A stretch of 64,000 bases of DNA. It comes from Tectiglobus sp965215755. Lineage in GTDB: Bacteria > Pseudomonadota > Alphaproteobacteria > Rhizobiales > Hyphomicrobiaceae. Location of the stretch: NCBI GenBank assembly GCA_965215755.1, contig OZ244119.1, positions 2,914,001 through 2,978,000 on the forward strand, read 5' to 3'. Below the pieces are notes generated by a model that saw only the letters and a program-made list of their open reading frames with translations, was not told the DNA's origin and did no database searches. The translations under genes and the position numbers were made by a program. Positions 8,504 to 17,190 of the stretch are shown here, in pieces; positions within the stretch are counted from its first letter, which is position 1; each line of letters begins with the position of its first letter.

Positions 8504-9406
8504 ATGCAGGACGCTGGATTGAAGGCGCAATCGCGTAAGGTATTGCGCGAAGAACAGGTTGCCGGTTTCGAGAATGACGGCGTGTTATGTATTGACGGCT
8601 TTCTTGCCGGCGAATGGTTGGATCGGCTGACTGAGACGACCGCACGCATGATCGAGGACAGCCGGAACCATTCCGAATCAAATGAGAAGTTTGACTTTGA
8701 GCCGGATCACACGCCCGAGAACCCGCGAATACGTCGACTGCAGAAGCCGCAAGATCAGGATCCCGTTTACTATGAGACCGCATTTGACAGCCCAATCGTA
8801 GATGTTGTGCAAGACCTTCTCGGGCCTGATCTGAAATTTCACCATGGGAAGTTGAATTTTAAATGGTCCGGCGGTGGTGCCGAAATCAAGTGGCACCAGG
8901 ATATCCCGTTCTGGCCGCACACCGCCTACAATATCGTTACGGTGGGGATCGCGTTAGATGATATCGACGACACCGTAGGGCCAATGGGAGTTGTGGGCGG
9001 CAGCCACAAAGGTCCGGTCTATGATCACTACGGGCCTGATGGGAACTGGCGCGGGTATATCGGTGATCGCGATATCCCGTCTATTGAACTTGATAAAGCC
9101 ACTTACCTGAAAGGGGCTGCGGGAACGATTACGGTCCACCATTGTCGCTCCGTTCATGGTTCGATGCCCAATAACCATCCGACACGCGCCAGACCATTTC
9201 TTTTGTTTGCGTACTCCGCCGCCAACTGTCTGCCTTTGATGCCATATAACCAGTTGAGCGCTTACAACGGGGCTATCGTGCGCGGGAAGCATCCAGCCTT
9301 CCCAGTGTTTGAAGGTGAACCATGCAAACTCCCGCCGCTTCGGTCAAAGAGCGCGCAATATCGGTCGATCTTTGCCTCACAGCAGGCCGAAGATATCGAA
9401 AGTTAA
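8504..9406 (+). CDS. Phytanoyl-CoA dioxygenase (PhyH) family protein
   Basis: A 300-residue Fe(II)/2-oxoglutarate-dependent oxygenase. The 2-His-1-Asp facial triad is visible as H131-x-D133 (KWHQDIPFW) and distal H218 (RSVHGSMPN), with R228 or R230 in TRARPF as the likely 2-oxoglutarate anchor. The family hydroxylates acyl-CoAs, ectoine and many natural products. The substrate cannot be inferred, because the neighbours (a C26 hydrolase and a DUF1801 protein) point to no pathway. A GAGTTGAG sequence just upstream of the ATG serves as a weak ribosome site. The DUF1801 gene begins 27 bases downstream. Confidence 0.87.
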   Translation: MQDAGLKAQSRKVLREEQVAGFENDGVLCIDGFLAGEWLDRLTETTARMIEDSRNHSESNEKFDFEPDHTPENPRIRRLQKPQDQDPVYYETAFDSPIVDVVQDLLGPDLKFHHGKLNFKWSGGGAEIKWHQDIPFWPHTAYNIVTVGIALDDIDDTVGPMGVVGGSHKGPVYDHYGPDGNWRGYIGDRDIPSIELDKATYLKGAAGTITVHHCRSVHGSMPNNHPTRARPFLLFAYSAANCLPLMPYNQLSAYNGAIVRGKHPAFPVFEGEPCKLPPLRSKSAQYRSIFASQQAEDIES

Positions 9407-9433
9407 GACAGGGCAGGTCAGAGCGTTAGCGAG

Positions 9434-9877
9434 ATGGCGGCGCGTAGCAAAAAGTCACTGAAGACTAAGCCAACTGATGTCAACCCTCACGATTTTGTCT
9501 CGGCGGTTGAGCATCCGCGGCGGCGCGAAGACGGATTGGCGTTGCTATCCTTCTTTGACCGAGTAACGGGTCTCAAGCCAAAAATGTGGGGTGGCTCCAT
9601 CATAGGATACGGCCGCTACGCATATAGCTATGACAGCGGCCATTCGGGCGAGTTTTTTCTAACCGGTTTTAGTCCAAGGAAAAGTGCGCTGTCGATTTAT
9701 ATAGTGCCGGGTTATCGTGATTTGTCGCAGCAACTCGAAAAGCTGGGCAAATATAAAACTGGGAAAAGCTGCCTCTATATCAACAAGCTTGCCGACGTTG
9801 ATATGACCGTGCTGGAGGTTATCGTTTGCAACGGCGTGAATTATATGCGGGCAAACTATGAGACCTGGGACGAATAG
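9434..9877 (+). CDS. DUF1801 domain protein
   Basis: A 147-residue protein matching the DUF1801 (YdhG-like, SufE/IscU-fold neighbour) pattern: KMWGGSIIGYGRYAYSYDSG near residues 50-70, then FFLTGFSPRKSALSIYIVPGY and LGKYKTGKSCLYINKL. The family is small, cytoplasmic and of unknown biochemical role. The first 15 residues are basic and low complexity. It follows the PhyH-type dioxygenase by 27 bases and may share its transcript. Confidence 0.82.
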   Translation: MAARSKKSLKTKPTDVNPHDFVSAVEHPRRREDGLALLSFFDRVTGLKPKMWGGSIIGYGRYAYSYDSGHSGEFFLTGFSPRKSALSIYIVPGYRDLSQQLEKLGKYKTGKSCLYINKLADVDMTVLEVIVCNGVNYMRANYETWDE

Positions 9878-10093
9878 AGACCAGTAGCGAAATATCGAAT
9901 AAGTCCTACTTTTATCATGAGGTTATGAGATCTTCAGAATGGATTTCTGGCCATCGGTTAAGCCGAGCTCTGGGCGTTCTTTAACACTAATTTAACTATA
10001 AATTTCAGAGTTATTCCGCTTTGATCTGATCTTCCGAACCATTTGCCGCGGTTCCGCGACCAACTCAATACAACACGGTCACGGAGAAGATTA

Positions 10094-10381
10094 ATGTTCA
10101 TCACCAGTCAAAAAATATCAAATTCATACAAAGTTGCAGCTCTTGTCGCGAAAGCTCTGCTCGGCGCTGCATTGCTCAGTTCCGCAGCCCAGCCTGCCGC
10201 TGCATTTAAACTGCCCAAGCAAGTGACACCGGCGCTGCGCGCTGCCTGTGAAACCGACGTGCGGCGGCTTTGCGTGCGCCGCGGTTCGACAGTGTCATCT
10301 GTTAAGACCTGCGTGCGCCGTAAATTTACGCGCCTGAACTTCAATTGCAAGTTGCGGATCATTCAAGCCGGCTTACGCTAA
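10094..10381 (+). CDS. Small secreted protein with a GLG1-like cysteine-rich repeat
   Basis: 95 residues from the ATG at 10094, chosen because GGAGAAGA lies directly upstream and a clean signal peptide results (hydrophobic VAALVAKALLGAALLSSAAQPAAA). A TTG at 10043 in the same frame would add 17 residues of unlikely sequence. The mature part is basic and holds one copy of a pattern resembling the cysteine-rich GLG1/FGFR1 repeat: ACETDVRRLC then VKTCVRRKFTRLNFNC, with the four cysteines spaced as in that family. Bacterial members are periplasmic or secreted and of unknown role. Two disulfides are likely. Confidence 0.72.
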   Translation: MFITSQKISNSYKVAALVAKALLGAALLSSAAQPAAAFKLPKQVTPALRAACETDVRRLCVRRGSTVSSVKTCVRRKFTRLNFNCKLRIIQAGLR

Positions 10382-10413
10382 CCTGAACCCGGTCATCGAG
10401 AGGTCTGAAGGCG

Positions 10414-10626
10414 ATGAAAGCAGCAATGGAAATCTCAGTTCTGGATGGCAGCAATAGACGAGCCTCGTATAGCTGGGGACGGAGACCTGACACCGAGTCC
10501 TGGCTGAGAACGACCGCGCTTAAGCAATGGGTCTCAAACTTTGCACGCTACTCGGATGTGGACAGTCATCTCGTGATCGAAACAGGAGAGACCATTCAAT
10601 GGTCTTTCTGTCTGGCAAAGCGCTAA
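10414..10626 (+). CDS. Hypothetical 70-residue protein
   Basis: A short frame starting at the ATG at 10414, 32 bases after the cysteine-rich protein, with AGAGG about 10 bases upstream as a possible ribosome site. The translation (SYSWGRRPDTESWL near the N terminus, ending SFCLAKR) has no recognisable domain, signal peptide or membrane segment. It is listed because its composition is plausible for a soluble protein and no competing gene overlaps. It may be spurious. Confidence 0.35.
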   Translation: MKAAMEISVLDGSNRRASYSWGRRPDTESWLRTTALKQWVSNFARYSDVDSHLVIETGETIQWSFCLAKR

Positions 10627-10947
10627 AGGGCGATTGCCGAATTGACTTGAGAGCTCAGGCGTCGATGTTGATGTCTGTTGCCGAGTTCTCTGACGCTCGT
10701 GTCTTCGGTAGGTGGTCCGACATCTGATCGCCTCTTTGGTTGATTGTTAGAATCCACTGCACAGTCGTTTAATTTGTGCTCCCGGCGGGTGGTGACTACG
10801 GGAATTATCCGGCTTGGTAATACTTAACTTGTTGGTTGACTGTTTGTTGCTTCACCCTTAGTCAGTGGCAAGAACGCTTCGAGACCTTTCCCGCTCGTGG
10901 CGATTGTGCAGCAGGCACCGCCTGCGGGTATTAAGGAGTGGACCACT
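10627..10947. other. Intergenic region, no supported gene
   Basis: Roughly 320 bases between the small hypothetical and the glutathione S-transferase. A GTG frame enters the GST gene from 10897, but the better start is at 10948. I see no hairpin, repeat or regulatory palindrome here. Confidence 0.5.
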
Positions 10948-11556
10948 ATGAAGTTGTACGATGGGCAAGCCCCAAATTCATGGCGCGTACGTGTCTTCCT
11001 GGCAGAGAAGGGGGCGAGTGTTCCCACCGAAACAATGCAGGTTCTCGATGGTTCGACCCGTACCGAGGCATTCCGCAGAATCAACTCACTTGGTGAGTTG
11101 CCAGTCCTTGAACTGGATGATGGGCGGATCATAACGGAAAGCGTTGCAATCTGCCGTTATTTCGAGAGCCAGTTCCCTGAGCCGGCACTGATGGGGACGA
11201 GTGATTTCGAAACGGCACACATTGAGATGTGGAGCCGGCGTATGGAGTTGCAACTGGTCACTCCGTTGGCCAGTGTCGGGCTCCATACGATTTCGTTCTT
11301 TGATGGCAAGATCGAGCAAATGCCAGACTATGCTGCAAGCCAACGACGCGTGATTGCAAAGAAGTGGGCTTGGTTCGATCAGGAAATGAGTGATGGGCGG
11401 CCGTTTGTGACTGGAGAGACATTTACGATCGCTGACATCACCGGAATGATGGCGGTCAAAATTACAGATATCGTCGAAGAGCCGATGCCGTTGGGGTTGC
11501 CATACGCTGCAGCCTGGGAAAAGCGGGTGCGGGCCCGCGCTAGTTGGTCCGCCTGA
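10948..11556 (+). CDS. Glutathione S-transferase family protein
   Basis: A 202-residue two-domain GST. The start at 10948 is preferred over an upstream in-frame GTG (10897) because AAGGAG lies 10 bases ahead and the protein then begins MKLYDGQAPNSWRVRVFLAEKG, the standard first strand and helix. Residues 1-80 form the thioredoxin-fold glutathione site, including LGELPVLELDDG with its cis-proline and the ITESVAICRYF helix. Residues 88-202 form the helical C-terminal domain. The substrate is unknown. A TfoX-type gene follows after 22 bases. Confidence 0.9.
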   Translation: MKLYDGQAPNSWRVRVFLAEKGASVPTETMQVLDGSTRTEAFRRINSLGELPVLELDDGRIITESVAICRYFESQFPEPALMGTSDFETAHIEMWSRRMELQLVTPLASVGLHTISFFDGKIEQMPDYAASQRRVIAKKWAWFDQEMSDGRPFVTGETFTIADITGMMAVKITDIVEEPMPLGLPYAAAWEKRVRARASWSA

Positions 11557-11578
11557 TCTCTGACTTGGGTGAGTTGAT

Positions 11579-11923
11579 ATGGCTTACGACGCTGAAGTAG
11601 CTGAGCGCTTTCGGTTGGCGCTGGGTGACCGCAAGAATCTGCAAGAGAAGCGCATGATGGGGGGACTTTGTTTTCTCCTGAACGGTCATATGCTTGGCGG
11701 TGCGGACCGCACCAAGACGGCTCAGCGCAGGTTCATGTTTCGCGTTGGCCGAGAGCGCCATGAAGCGGCTTCCAGGTGGGATGGCGCTGAACCGATGATC
11801 CAGGGCGGGCGACTTATGACCGGTCTGTTTTTTGTAGATGCCGACACTTGCAGCGATGAAACACTTATGGAGTGGATCGAGATGGCCGTCGACTTCGTGG
11901 AAACGCTTCCTCCCAGGGTGTAA
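11579..11923 (+). CDS. TfoX N-terminal domain protein
   Basis: A 114-residue protein consisting of one TfoX/Sxy N-terminal domain: MMGGLCFLLNGHMLGG (residues 26-41) is the conserved core, followed by RFMFRVGRERHEAA and GLFFVDADTCSDE. In Haemophilus, TfoX/Sxy promotes competence gene expression, but free-standing N-terminal domains in other proteobacteria have no demonstrated role. It lies 22 bases downstream of the GST gene on the same strand and is likely co-transcribed. Confidence 0.82.
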   Translation: MAYDAEVAERFRLALGDRKNLQEKRMMGGLCFLLNGHMLGGADRTKTAQRRFMFRVGRERHEAASRWDGAEPMIQGGRLMTGLFFVDADTCSDETLMEWIEMAVDFVETLPPRV

Positions 11924-12062
11924 AGCGATTTGTCATCGCACAGGTTCAATTGCCTGCTGGAGAGTGGCGCAGTGTGTTGAAGGGCGAACTGGCGATGATT
12001 GGAACTTTGTTACTGGTTGCAGATCTATAGCAGGTGTCGCAACTGTTGGAACTGGAGTGTAA

Positions 12063-12755
12063 ATGATGACCGAGAGAGCCCGGATGTTGTCTGCCAGTCA
12101 ATGGTGTTTTCCGCAAGGTGCGGTCTCGTTTCTGTCCGATCTCAAGGCGAATAACAATCGCGAGTGGTTCACCGAGCACAAGCCAGACTTTGAGAGACTT
12201 ATTCAACAACCAGCGCGAGAATTGTGTTCTCATTTGTGTACGCAGCTCGAAAGACTGACGGGCGAAGAATACACGTCCAAAGTTTTTCGCGTGCATCGTG
12301 ACGTGCGCTTCTCCAAAGACAAGTCGCCCTACAAGCCGCACCTGCATGTTCTGTTCCGAAGTGTGGTTGAACCGCAGGGCGGACTGGGTCACCCCGCATG
12401 GTTTTTTGGCCTGGAGACCGAGCGGCTGGCAGTTGGATGTGGGATCTTTGCATTCGAGAAGCAGTCGTTGATCACCTATCGCGAGCGCGTTGCCGGTGAT
12501 GATGGTGTTGCTCTGGACAAAGCGCTCAGGAAACTCTCAGCCCAGGACTTTCAACTCCGCGACGCCGAACTCAAGAAGGTGCCGGCGGGATATCCCAAGG
12601 ATCATCCACGAGCTGACCTTCTTTTGCGAAAGGGGCTGACGATCTGGGGGAAACATGATGCCGGGCCAGCTGCTGCGATGATGCCCCAGCTCATTCCATC
12701 GACCATGAAGCTGTTTCGAAAAATGAGGCCTCTCGTCGACTGGCTGAACGGCTGA
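12063..12755 (+). CDS. DUF2461 (TIGR02453) family protein
   Basis: A 230-residue protein of the DUF2461 family, recognised by the N-terminal FLSDLKANNNREWFTEHKPDFE (residues 23-44), VFRVHRDVRFSKDKSPYKPHLH (79-100) and the later PKDHPRADLLLRKGLTIW. No enzymatic function is established for the family. ATG codons at 12063 and 12066 are equivalent starts. It converges on soxR with 27 bases between the stops. Confidence 0.85.
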   Translation: MMTERARMLSASQWCFPQGAVSFLSDLKANNNREWFTEHKPDFERLIQQPARELCSHLCTQLERLTGEEYTSKVFRVHRDVRFSKDKSPYKPHLHVLFRSVVEPQGGLGHPAWFFGLETERLAVGCGIFAFEKQSLITYRERVAGDDGVALDKALRKLSAQDFQLRDAELKKVPAGYPKDHPRADLLLRKGLTIWGKHDAGPAAAMMPQLIPSTMKLFRKMRPLVDWLNG

Positions 12756-12782
12756 TCATTGTGGTCGCGCAACAGGTTGAAA

Positions 12783-13238
12783 CTACGTCTCTGGCCGGTC
12801 GCCCATCAGATAGCGCGGACCCTGGCCTTTGAGTGATGCCCGGTCCGCTGGATTGTAAAGCGCGCACTTGCGCAGTGACAGGCAACCACAGCCGATGCAA
12901 CTGTCGAGGTTGTCACGCAGTTTGGTCAGGAGAGCAATCCGCTCATTCAAATCTTGCCGGAAGCCCTTGCTCATTTTTGCCCAGTCGCCCTTGGAGGGTG
13001 TGCGCTCCAGGGGCAAGGCTCGGAGTTGCTGTCGAATCTGTTCAATCGTGAAGCCAAGTTGCTGCGCAATGAGCACAAACGACAATCGGCGAATGTCAGA
13101 GCGCATGAAGCGTCGTTGGCCACCGGTGTTGCGTGTCGAGGCCAGCAACCCTTTGTCTTCGTAGAAGCGAATAGCCGACACGGATAATCCGGTCCGCTTT
13201 GCGAGATCGCCAATTGAGAGCAAATCCTTTGCATGCAT
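12783..13238 (-). CDS. soxR: Redox-sensing MerR-family activator SoxR
   Basis: A 151-residue MerR-family regulator. The N-terminal winged helix (SIGDLAKRTGLSVSAIRFYEDKG, 8-30) is followed by a dimerisation helix and the SoxR-specific [2Fe-2S] cluster motif C114-x2-C117-x-C119-x5-C125 (SCIGCGCLSLRKC). Oxidation by redox-cycling compounds switches it to an activator. It is divergent from a VOC-fold gene, and a perfect SoxR box lies in the 110-base gap. No soxS is present, as is usual outside enterobacteria, so SoxR should act directly on its targets. Confidence 0.96.
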   Translation of the reverse strand: MHAKDLLSIGDLAKRTGLSVSAIRFYEDKGLLASTRNTGGQRRFMRSDIRRLSFVLIAQQLGFTIEQIRQQLRALPLERTPSKGDWAKMSKGFRQDLNERIALLTKLRDNLDSCIGCGCLSLRKCALYNPADRASLKGQGPRYLMGDRPET

Positions 13239-13271
13239 TTTGTTTCTCCCTGACTTGAAAAAAAAAAGGTC

Positions 13272-13302
13272 TTGACCTCAAGTTAACTTGAGGAATTACG
13301 CT
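13272..13302 (+). promoter_or_regulatory. SoxR-controlled promoter with perfect SoxR box
   Basis: The palindrome CCTCAAGTTAACTTGAGG occupies 13276-13293 and equals the classic SoxR operator of the enterobacterial soxS promoter. It lies between a -35 TTGACC (13272-13277) and a -10-like TACGCT (13297-13302), separated by 19 bases. This over-long spacer is typical of MerR-family activated promoters. The promoter reads towards the VOC gene at 13349. Because soxR starts at 13238 on the other strand, the same site may autoregulate soxR. Confidence 0.93.
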
Positions 13303-13348
13303 CAGCTCATCGTAAGTCAAGTGCTTCAATATGAGAGGAGAGATCGAT

Positions 13349-13747
13349 ATGTCGGTTGCAACGTTGGAACACGTCAACATCACGGTCAGCGACCCGCATA
13401 AAACGGCTGACATGATGTGTCGGCTGTTTGACTGGAAGGTGCGTTGGCAGGGGCCATCTGCTGTTGGCGGTTATACCATCCATGTCGGTACGGACGATGA
13501 CTATGTTGCTCTTTACAGTGAGGGCAACACGCAAAAGAGTGAGCTTTCCAACTACCGGCAGCGTGGCGGTTTAAACCACATTGGCGTTGTTGTCGACGAT
13601 TTGGAGGAAACGGAAAAGCGCATTCTGGAGATTGGGTACAAAACCCAGTCTCATGGAGACTATGAACCTGGCAGGCGCTTCTACTTTCTGGATCGTGACG
13701 GGGTGGAATTTGAGGTCGTGAGCTATACCAAGACCAGCTCACAGTGA
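13349..13747 (+). CDS. VOC-fold (glyoxalase/bleomycin-resistance) protein, probable SoxR target
   Basis: 132 residues from the ATG at 13349, which has AGAGGAGAG upstream. An in-frame ATG at 13331 lies inside that ribosome-site region and is less likely. Paired beta-alpha-beta modules are visible: LEHVNITVSDPHKTADMMCRLFDWKV, then LNHIGVVVDDLEETEKRILEIGYK and a C-terminal YFLDRDGVEFEVVSY. H9 of the first strand, H71 of the third, and E123 in the C-terminal strand are likely metal ligands. It could be a glyoxalase, dioxygenase or drug-binding protein. The SoxR promoter directly upstream suggests a role in handling redox-active compounds or their products. Confidence 0.87.
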   Translation: MSVATLEHVNITVSDPHKTADMMCRLFDWKVRWQGPSAVGGYTIHVGTDDDYVALYSEGNTQKSELSNYRQRGGLNHIGVVVDDLEETEKRILEIGYKTQSHGDYEPGRRFYFLDRDGVEFEVVSYTKTSSQ

Positions 13748-13969
13748 GCCTGACCTTACTGCGCGCCCGCCCCGTCCTGGTGTCTGTTTCAAGTCCTATT
13801 TTGAGTGGCTGGGGCGGGGTGTTGGCCTATGTGCAGTCTGAAGTCCGACAAAATTGTGCGTGCTCGAATAGATAATCGGGTGTTGCGCTGCATGCCCATT
13901 GAAGGCTACCTCATGGTGAAGAAAAAGATCCTTCGTCGGTTGCATTGATGAGGGCAAAGGGAGACCGAG

Positions 13970-15058
13970 ATGGCACAAATTCGCAGCGTGGAAGCAGGAC
14001 ACTATCGTATCCCACTGGATGTTGCGCTGACAGACTCAACACACGGTGTGATGACCGCGTTTGAGATCGTGACTGTCCGGGTTACGGATACGGACGGCAT
14101 TGAAGGTGTTGGCTACACCTATACAACAGGCCGAAACGGCGGCGCCATTTTTAGTATTGTGAAGGATGAAATTGCAGCCGTTGCAGCAGATCACGACGCT
14201 GACCGGATCGAACAACTCTGGGAGCACGTCTGGTGGGAATTGCACTATGGCGGACGCGGCGGTCCTTCGATCCTTGCGTTGTCGGCTTTTGACATTGCTT
14301 TGTGGGATCTGAAGGGCAAGCGGGCCAAACTACCACTTTGGAATTTGCTGGGTGGTCATAGCGATCGTGTGACGTGTTACGCTGGTGGCATTGATCTAGA
14401 GCTTTCGGTTGACGATTTGCTCCGTCAAACCGACGGCAATCTTGAGAAGGGTTTTCGTGCGATCAAGTCCAAAGTCGGTCGTGATCGATTGAGTGAAGAC
14501 GTTGAGAGGGTCAAAGCCATGCGCAAGCACCTTGGTGATGGCTTTCCATTTATGGTCGACGCCAATATGAAGTGGTCTGCTGACGAAGCTATCCGGCGTG
14601 CGCGGGCCTTCCAACCTTATGAGCTGACCTGGCTTGAAGAGCCAATCATACCGGATGACGTTCAAGGACATGTGCGGGTTGTTCGCGATGGTGGTGTGCC
14701 GATTGCAACGGGTGAGAACTTCCGGACACTGTGGGAGTTCAAGCAAATGATTGCAGCCGGAGGCGTTACGTTTCCCGAGCCCGATGTCACCAACTGTGGC
14801 GGTATCACACCCTTCATGAAGATTGCGCACCTGGCCGAAGCCTACAATCTGCCTGTGACTTCGCATGGCGCGCATGACGTAACAGTGCATCTGTTGGCTG
14901 CGTGTCCGAATGGCAGTTTTCTAGAGGCACACGGATTTGGTCTCGACAAATACATAGCTGAGCCGCTGCGCCTTGAAGAGGGCATGGCCGTTGCACCAAG
15001 TCAGCCAGGCCACGGCATGGAATTTGATTGGAAGAAGCTTGAGGACGTTCGTGTATGA
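13970..15058 (+). CDS. Mandelate racemase/muconate lactonizing enzyme family (enolase superfamily) protein
   Basis: 362 residues with a capping domain (1-125) and a TIM barrel. Catalytic and metal-binding residues are readable: K166-x-K168 (IKSKVG), D197 (MVDAN), E223 (WLEEP), E249 (ATGEN), D272 (EPDVTN) and H299 (TSHGAHD). This is the mandelate racemase subgroup arrangement, as in sugar-acid dehydratases and racemases. The substrate is probably a hydroxy acid or aldonate but cannot be named. An MFS transporter gene 66 bases downstream may import the substrate. Confidence 0.9.
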   Translation: MAQIRSVEAGHYRIPLDVALTDSTHGVMTAFEIVTVRVTDTDGIEGVGYTYTTGRNGGAIFSIVKDEIAAVAADHDADRIEQLWEHVWWELHYGGRGGPSILALSAFDIALWDLKGKRAKLPLWNLLGGHSDRVTCYAGGIDLELSVDDLLRQTDGNLEKGFRAIKSKVGRDRLSEDVERVKAMRKHLGDGFPFMVDANMKWSADEAIRRARAFQPYELTWLEEPIIPDDVQGHVRVVRDGGVPIATGENFRTLWEFKQMIAAGGVTFPEPDVTNCGGITPFMKIAHLAEAYNLPVTSHGAHDVTVHLLAACPNGSFLEAHGFGLDKYIAEPLRLEEGMAVAPSQPGHGMEFDWKKLEDVRV

Positions 15059-15124
15059 GTTGGATAGTCAGCTGTTAGTCCCTCCACGGACGGTGTCGGC
15101 CAAGGTGATGGATTGAGCGCAGCG

Positions 15125-16339
15125 ATGGACAAATCCTCATTGCAGCGCTCCTGGCTTATTCTGGTCGGGCTCGCGCTCGGGATTTGTGTCAGCAATGGCT
15201 TCGCCCGCTTCTCATACGGCTTGATCCTGCCAGCGATGCAGCAGGATCTTGATTGGACCTATACACAAGCAGGATGGATTAACACCGCGAATGCCCTCGG
15301 ATACGTGGTTGGGGCGGTCGTCACTTTTCTATTGGTGCGCAGAGTTCCTGCACCGCATCTATTCTCCATCGGCATGATTGGCACATCGGTCTGTCTTGTT
15401 GCGAATGGGCTGACTGCGGATTTCTGGTGGCTTAGTCTTTGGCGCATACTCACCGGTGTGTTCGGTGCTCTCGTGTTTATTGTCGGCAGTACGTTGGCGG
15501 CCTCGCTGTTCCAAGACGATCCCAAGCGCAATGCCCTTGCCATTGCCATCAACTTTGGTGGTGGTGGGTTTGGTATGGTGTTGAGCGGCGTGGCACTGCC
15601 TTTGCTGTTTGCTCATTCCGGAAACTCTGTTTGGCCCCTCTCTTGGTTGGTGTTAGGATTAGCAAGTATAGTGTGCTGCGTGTTCGCCACCTGGTCTGCG
15701 TATGCCGTGCGCCAACCTGACGAAGGGAACACGGTCGAGACCACGGCGACCCATCTGCCCGTGCGCCGTATGCTTTCAATGCTGGTTGGGTACGGGTTGT
15801 TTGCAGCGGGGTACATCGTTTACCTGACATTCCTGATTGCTTGGATGCAGTCGTTGGCCTTCTCCAGCATGATGGTTGCTGGCGTTTGGCTGATTGTTGG
15901 TCTCAGCATGATGGCATCGCCGTTTGTATGGCGGCCATTGCTTGCGCATTACATGTCTGGCTTTCCGTTTGCGATGGCCGTCGGTGCAACCAGTGTTGGG
16001 ACGTTGTTGCCGTTGATCTGGCCTTCGGCGGTTGGCTTGATCGTTTCGGCAGCTTTATTTGGTCTCTCGGTCTTCATTGCGCCGAGTGCTGTGACGAGCT
16101 TCAGTCGCAAAAACCTACCGTCGCCGTTGTGGGGACCTGCGCTTGGTCTGCTCACGATCGTCTTTGCCCTGGGGCAGACGGTTGGTCCGGTCGCGGCAGG
16201 AGCTGTCGGCGACCACTTCGGCGATATACGCTTCGGCCTTTTAGGAGCCGGAGTGGTTTTGGGTCTCGGCGCCGTGATTGGTCTGTTCCAATCACCGCTA
16301 GTATCGCAACCAGCCAAAGCTGAGGCGCGCAGTGGCTAA
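15125..16339 (+). CDS. MFS transporter, YbfB/YjiJ type
   Basis: A 404-residue major-facilitator permease with twelve predicted spans, from the ATG at 15125. An in-frame TTG at 15113 would add four residues. The N-terminal NGFARFSYGLILPAMQQDL segment is typical of YbfB/YjiJ-family transporters of unknown substrate. It follows the enolase-superfamily gene by 66 bases on the same strand, so uptake of that enzyme's substrate is a reasonable inference. No terminator hairpin is evident after the stop. Confidence 0.87.
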   Translation: MDKSSLQRSWLILVGLALGICVSNGFARFSYGLILPAMQQDLDWTYTQAGWINTANALGYVVGAVVTFLLVRRVPAPHLFSIGMIGTSVCLVANGLTADFWWLSLWRILTGVFGALVFIVGSTLAASLFQDDPKRNALAIAINFGGGGFGMVLSGVALPLLFAHSGNSVWPLSWLVLGLASIVCCVFATWSAYAVRQPDEGNTVETTATHLPVRRMLSMLVGYGLFAAGYIVYLTFLIAWMQSLAFSSMMVAGVWLIVGLSMMASPFVWRPLLAHYMSGFPFAMAVGATSVGTLLPLIWPSAVGLIVSAALFGLSVFIAPSAVTSFSRKNLPSPLWGPALGLLTIVFALGQTVGPVAAGAVGDHFGDIRFGLLGAGVVLGLGAVIGLFQSPLVSQPAKAEARSG

Positions 16340-16438
16340 ACTCGCGCTGCGTGATTTGCTGCCCGGCTATATCTGTGGCCAGCCACCAAATTCAGAATGC
16401 GAGACTGTCAGACATAGGCAAGGTTGGAGCTGCGAAGA

Positions 16439-17032
16439 TCAGCGCGGCTTTTCCATCTGCCATGTCAAGTTTGCTTTCACCGCGGGCCATTCAGGGGCGA
16501 TGACCGAATAGACGGCGGTATCGCGAACCGTCCCGTTGGGCATGATCATGTGGGATCTCAAGACACCATCGAGTTTGGCACCCAAACGTTCAATCGCGCG
16601 GCGGCTCTGCTGATTCATGAAATGCGTGCGAAACTCGACTGCAATGCAATCCAATGTTTCGAATGCATGCTGCAGCAATAGGAACTTGCACTCGGTGTTG
16701 AGCCCTGAGCGCTGGACAGACTTGCGATACCAAGTGCCACCGATTTCCAGTCGCCTGTGAGCGGCATCAATGTTGAGGTAGGTCGTCATGCCAATGGCTT
16801 TGCCTGTCTCATTGAGGAATACCGAGAAGGGCAACATGGACCCGGCCTCGCGCAATCCGAGGCGGGCGTCGATGTCCTGTGTCATGTTGCTGGCGGAGGC
16901 GGCTGTCGTATACCAGAGGCGATGCAAGTCACCGTCTGATGTCGCTTCTTTCAGATCCTCGGTGTGGCTGTGATCAAGCGGGACGATCGTTGCGATCTCG
17001 CCTTTAAGCGTTACTGGTTCTGGCCAGGGCAT
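16439..17032 (-). CDS. GNAT family N-acetyltransferase
   Basis: A 197-residue acetyltransferase of the RimJ/RimL-like GNAT group. Recognisable parts are GKAIGMTTYLNIDAAHRRLEIGGTWY (72-97), the acetyl-CoA pyrophosphate loop region KSVQRSGLNTECKFLLL and FMNQQSRRAIERLGAKLDGVLR (137-158). It is likely to acetylate a protein N terminus or a small amine. Neighbours give no further clue. It converges on the MFS gene. Confidence 0.88.
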   Translation of the reverse strand: MPWPEPVTLKGEIATIVPLDHSHTEDLKEATSDGDLHRLWYTTAASASNMTQDIDARLGLREAGSMLPFSVFLNETGKAIGMTTYLNIDAAHRRLEIGGTWYRKSVQRSGLNTECKFLLLQHAFETLDCIAVEFRTHFMNQQSRRAIERLGAKLDGVLRSHMIMPNGTVRDTAVYSVIAPEWPAVKANLTWQMEKPR

Positions 17033-17190
17033 AGTCTGTCTCCCGCATTTCTTTGGAGGATCGGATGTAAGTTTGCTTGTCTGCGCCGCGTCTCAGAACC
17101 TAAAGAACCTAAAGCGACTGTGATTGCAGGCCGTAGGTCTCATCGCAGCGCATGACTGACACTCGTCTCAAAATTTGAGGTCTCGTGCAA

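Noticed and set aside
17097..17114. Tandem 9-base repeat AACCTAAAG x2
   Set aside because: Two copies only, no neighbouring feature explained by it; likely chance or minor slippage.
17167..17179. Short palindrome CTCAAAATTTGAG downstream of the decarboxylase gene
   Set aside because: Only 13 bases with an AT-rich core; too weak to call a terminator or operator.
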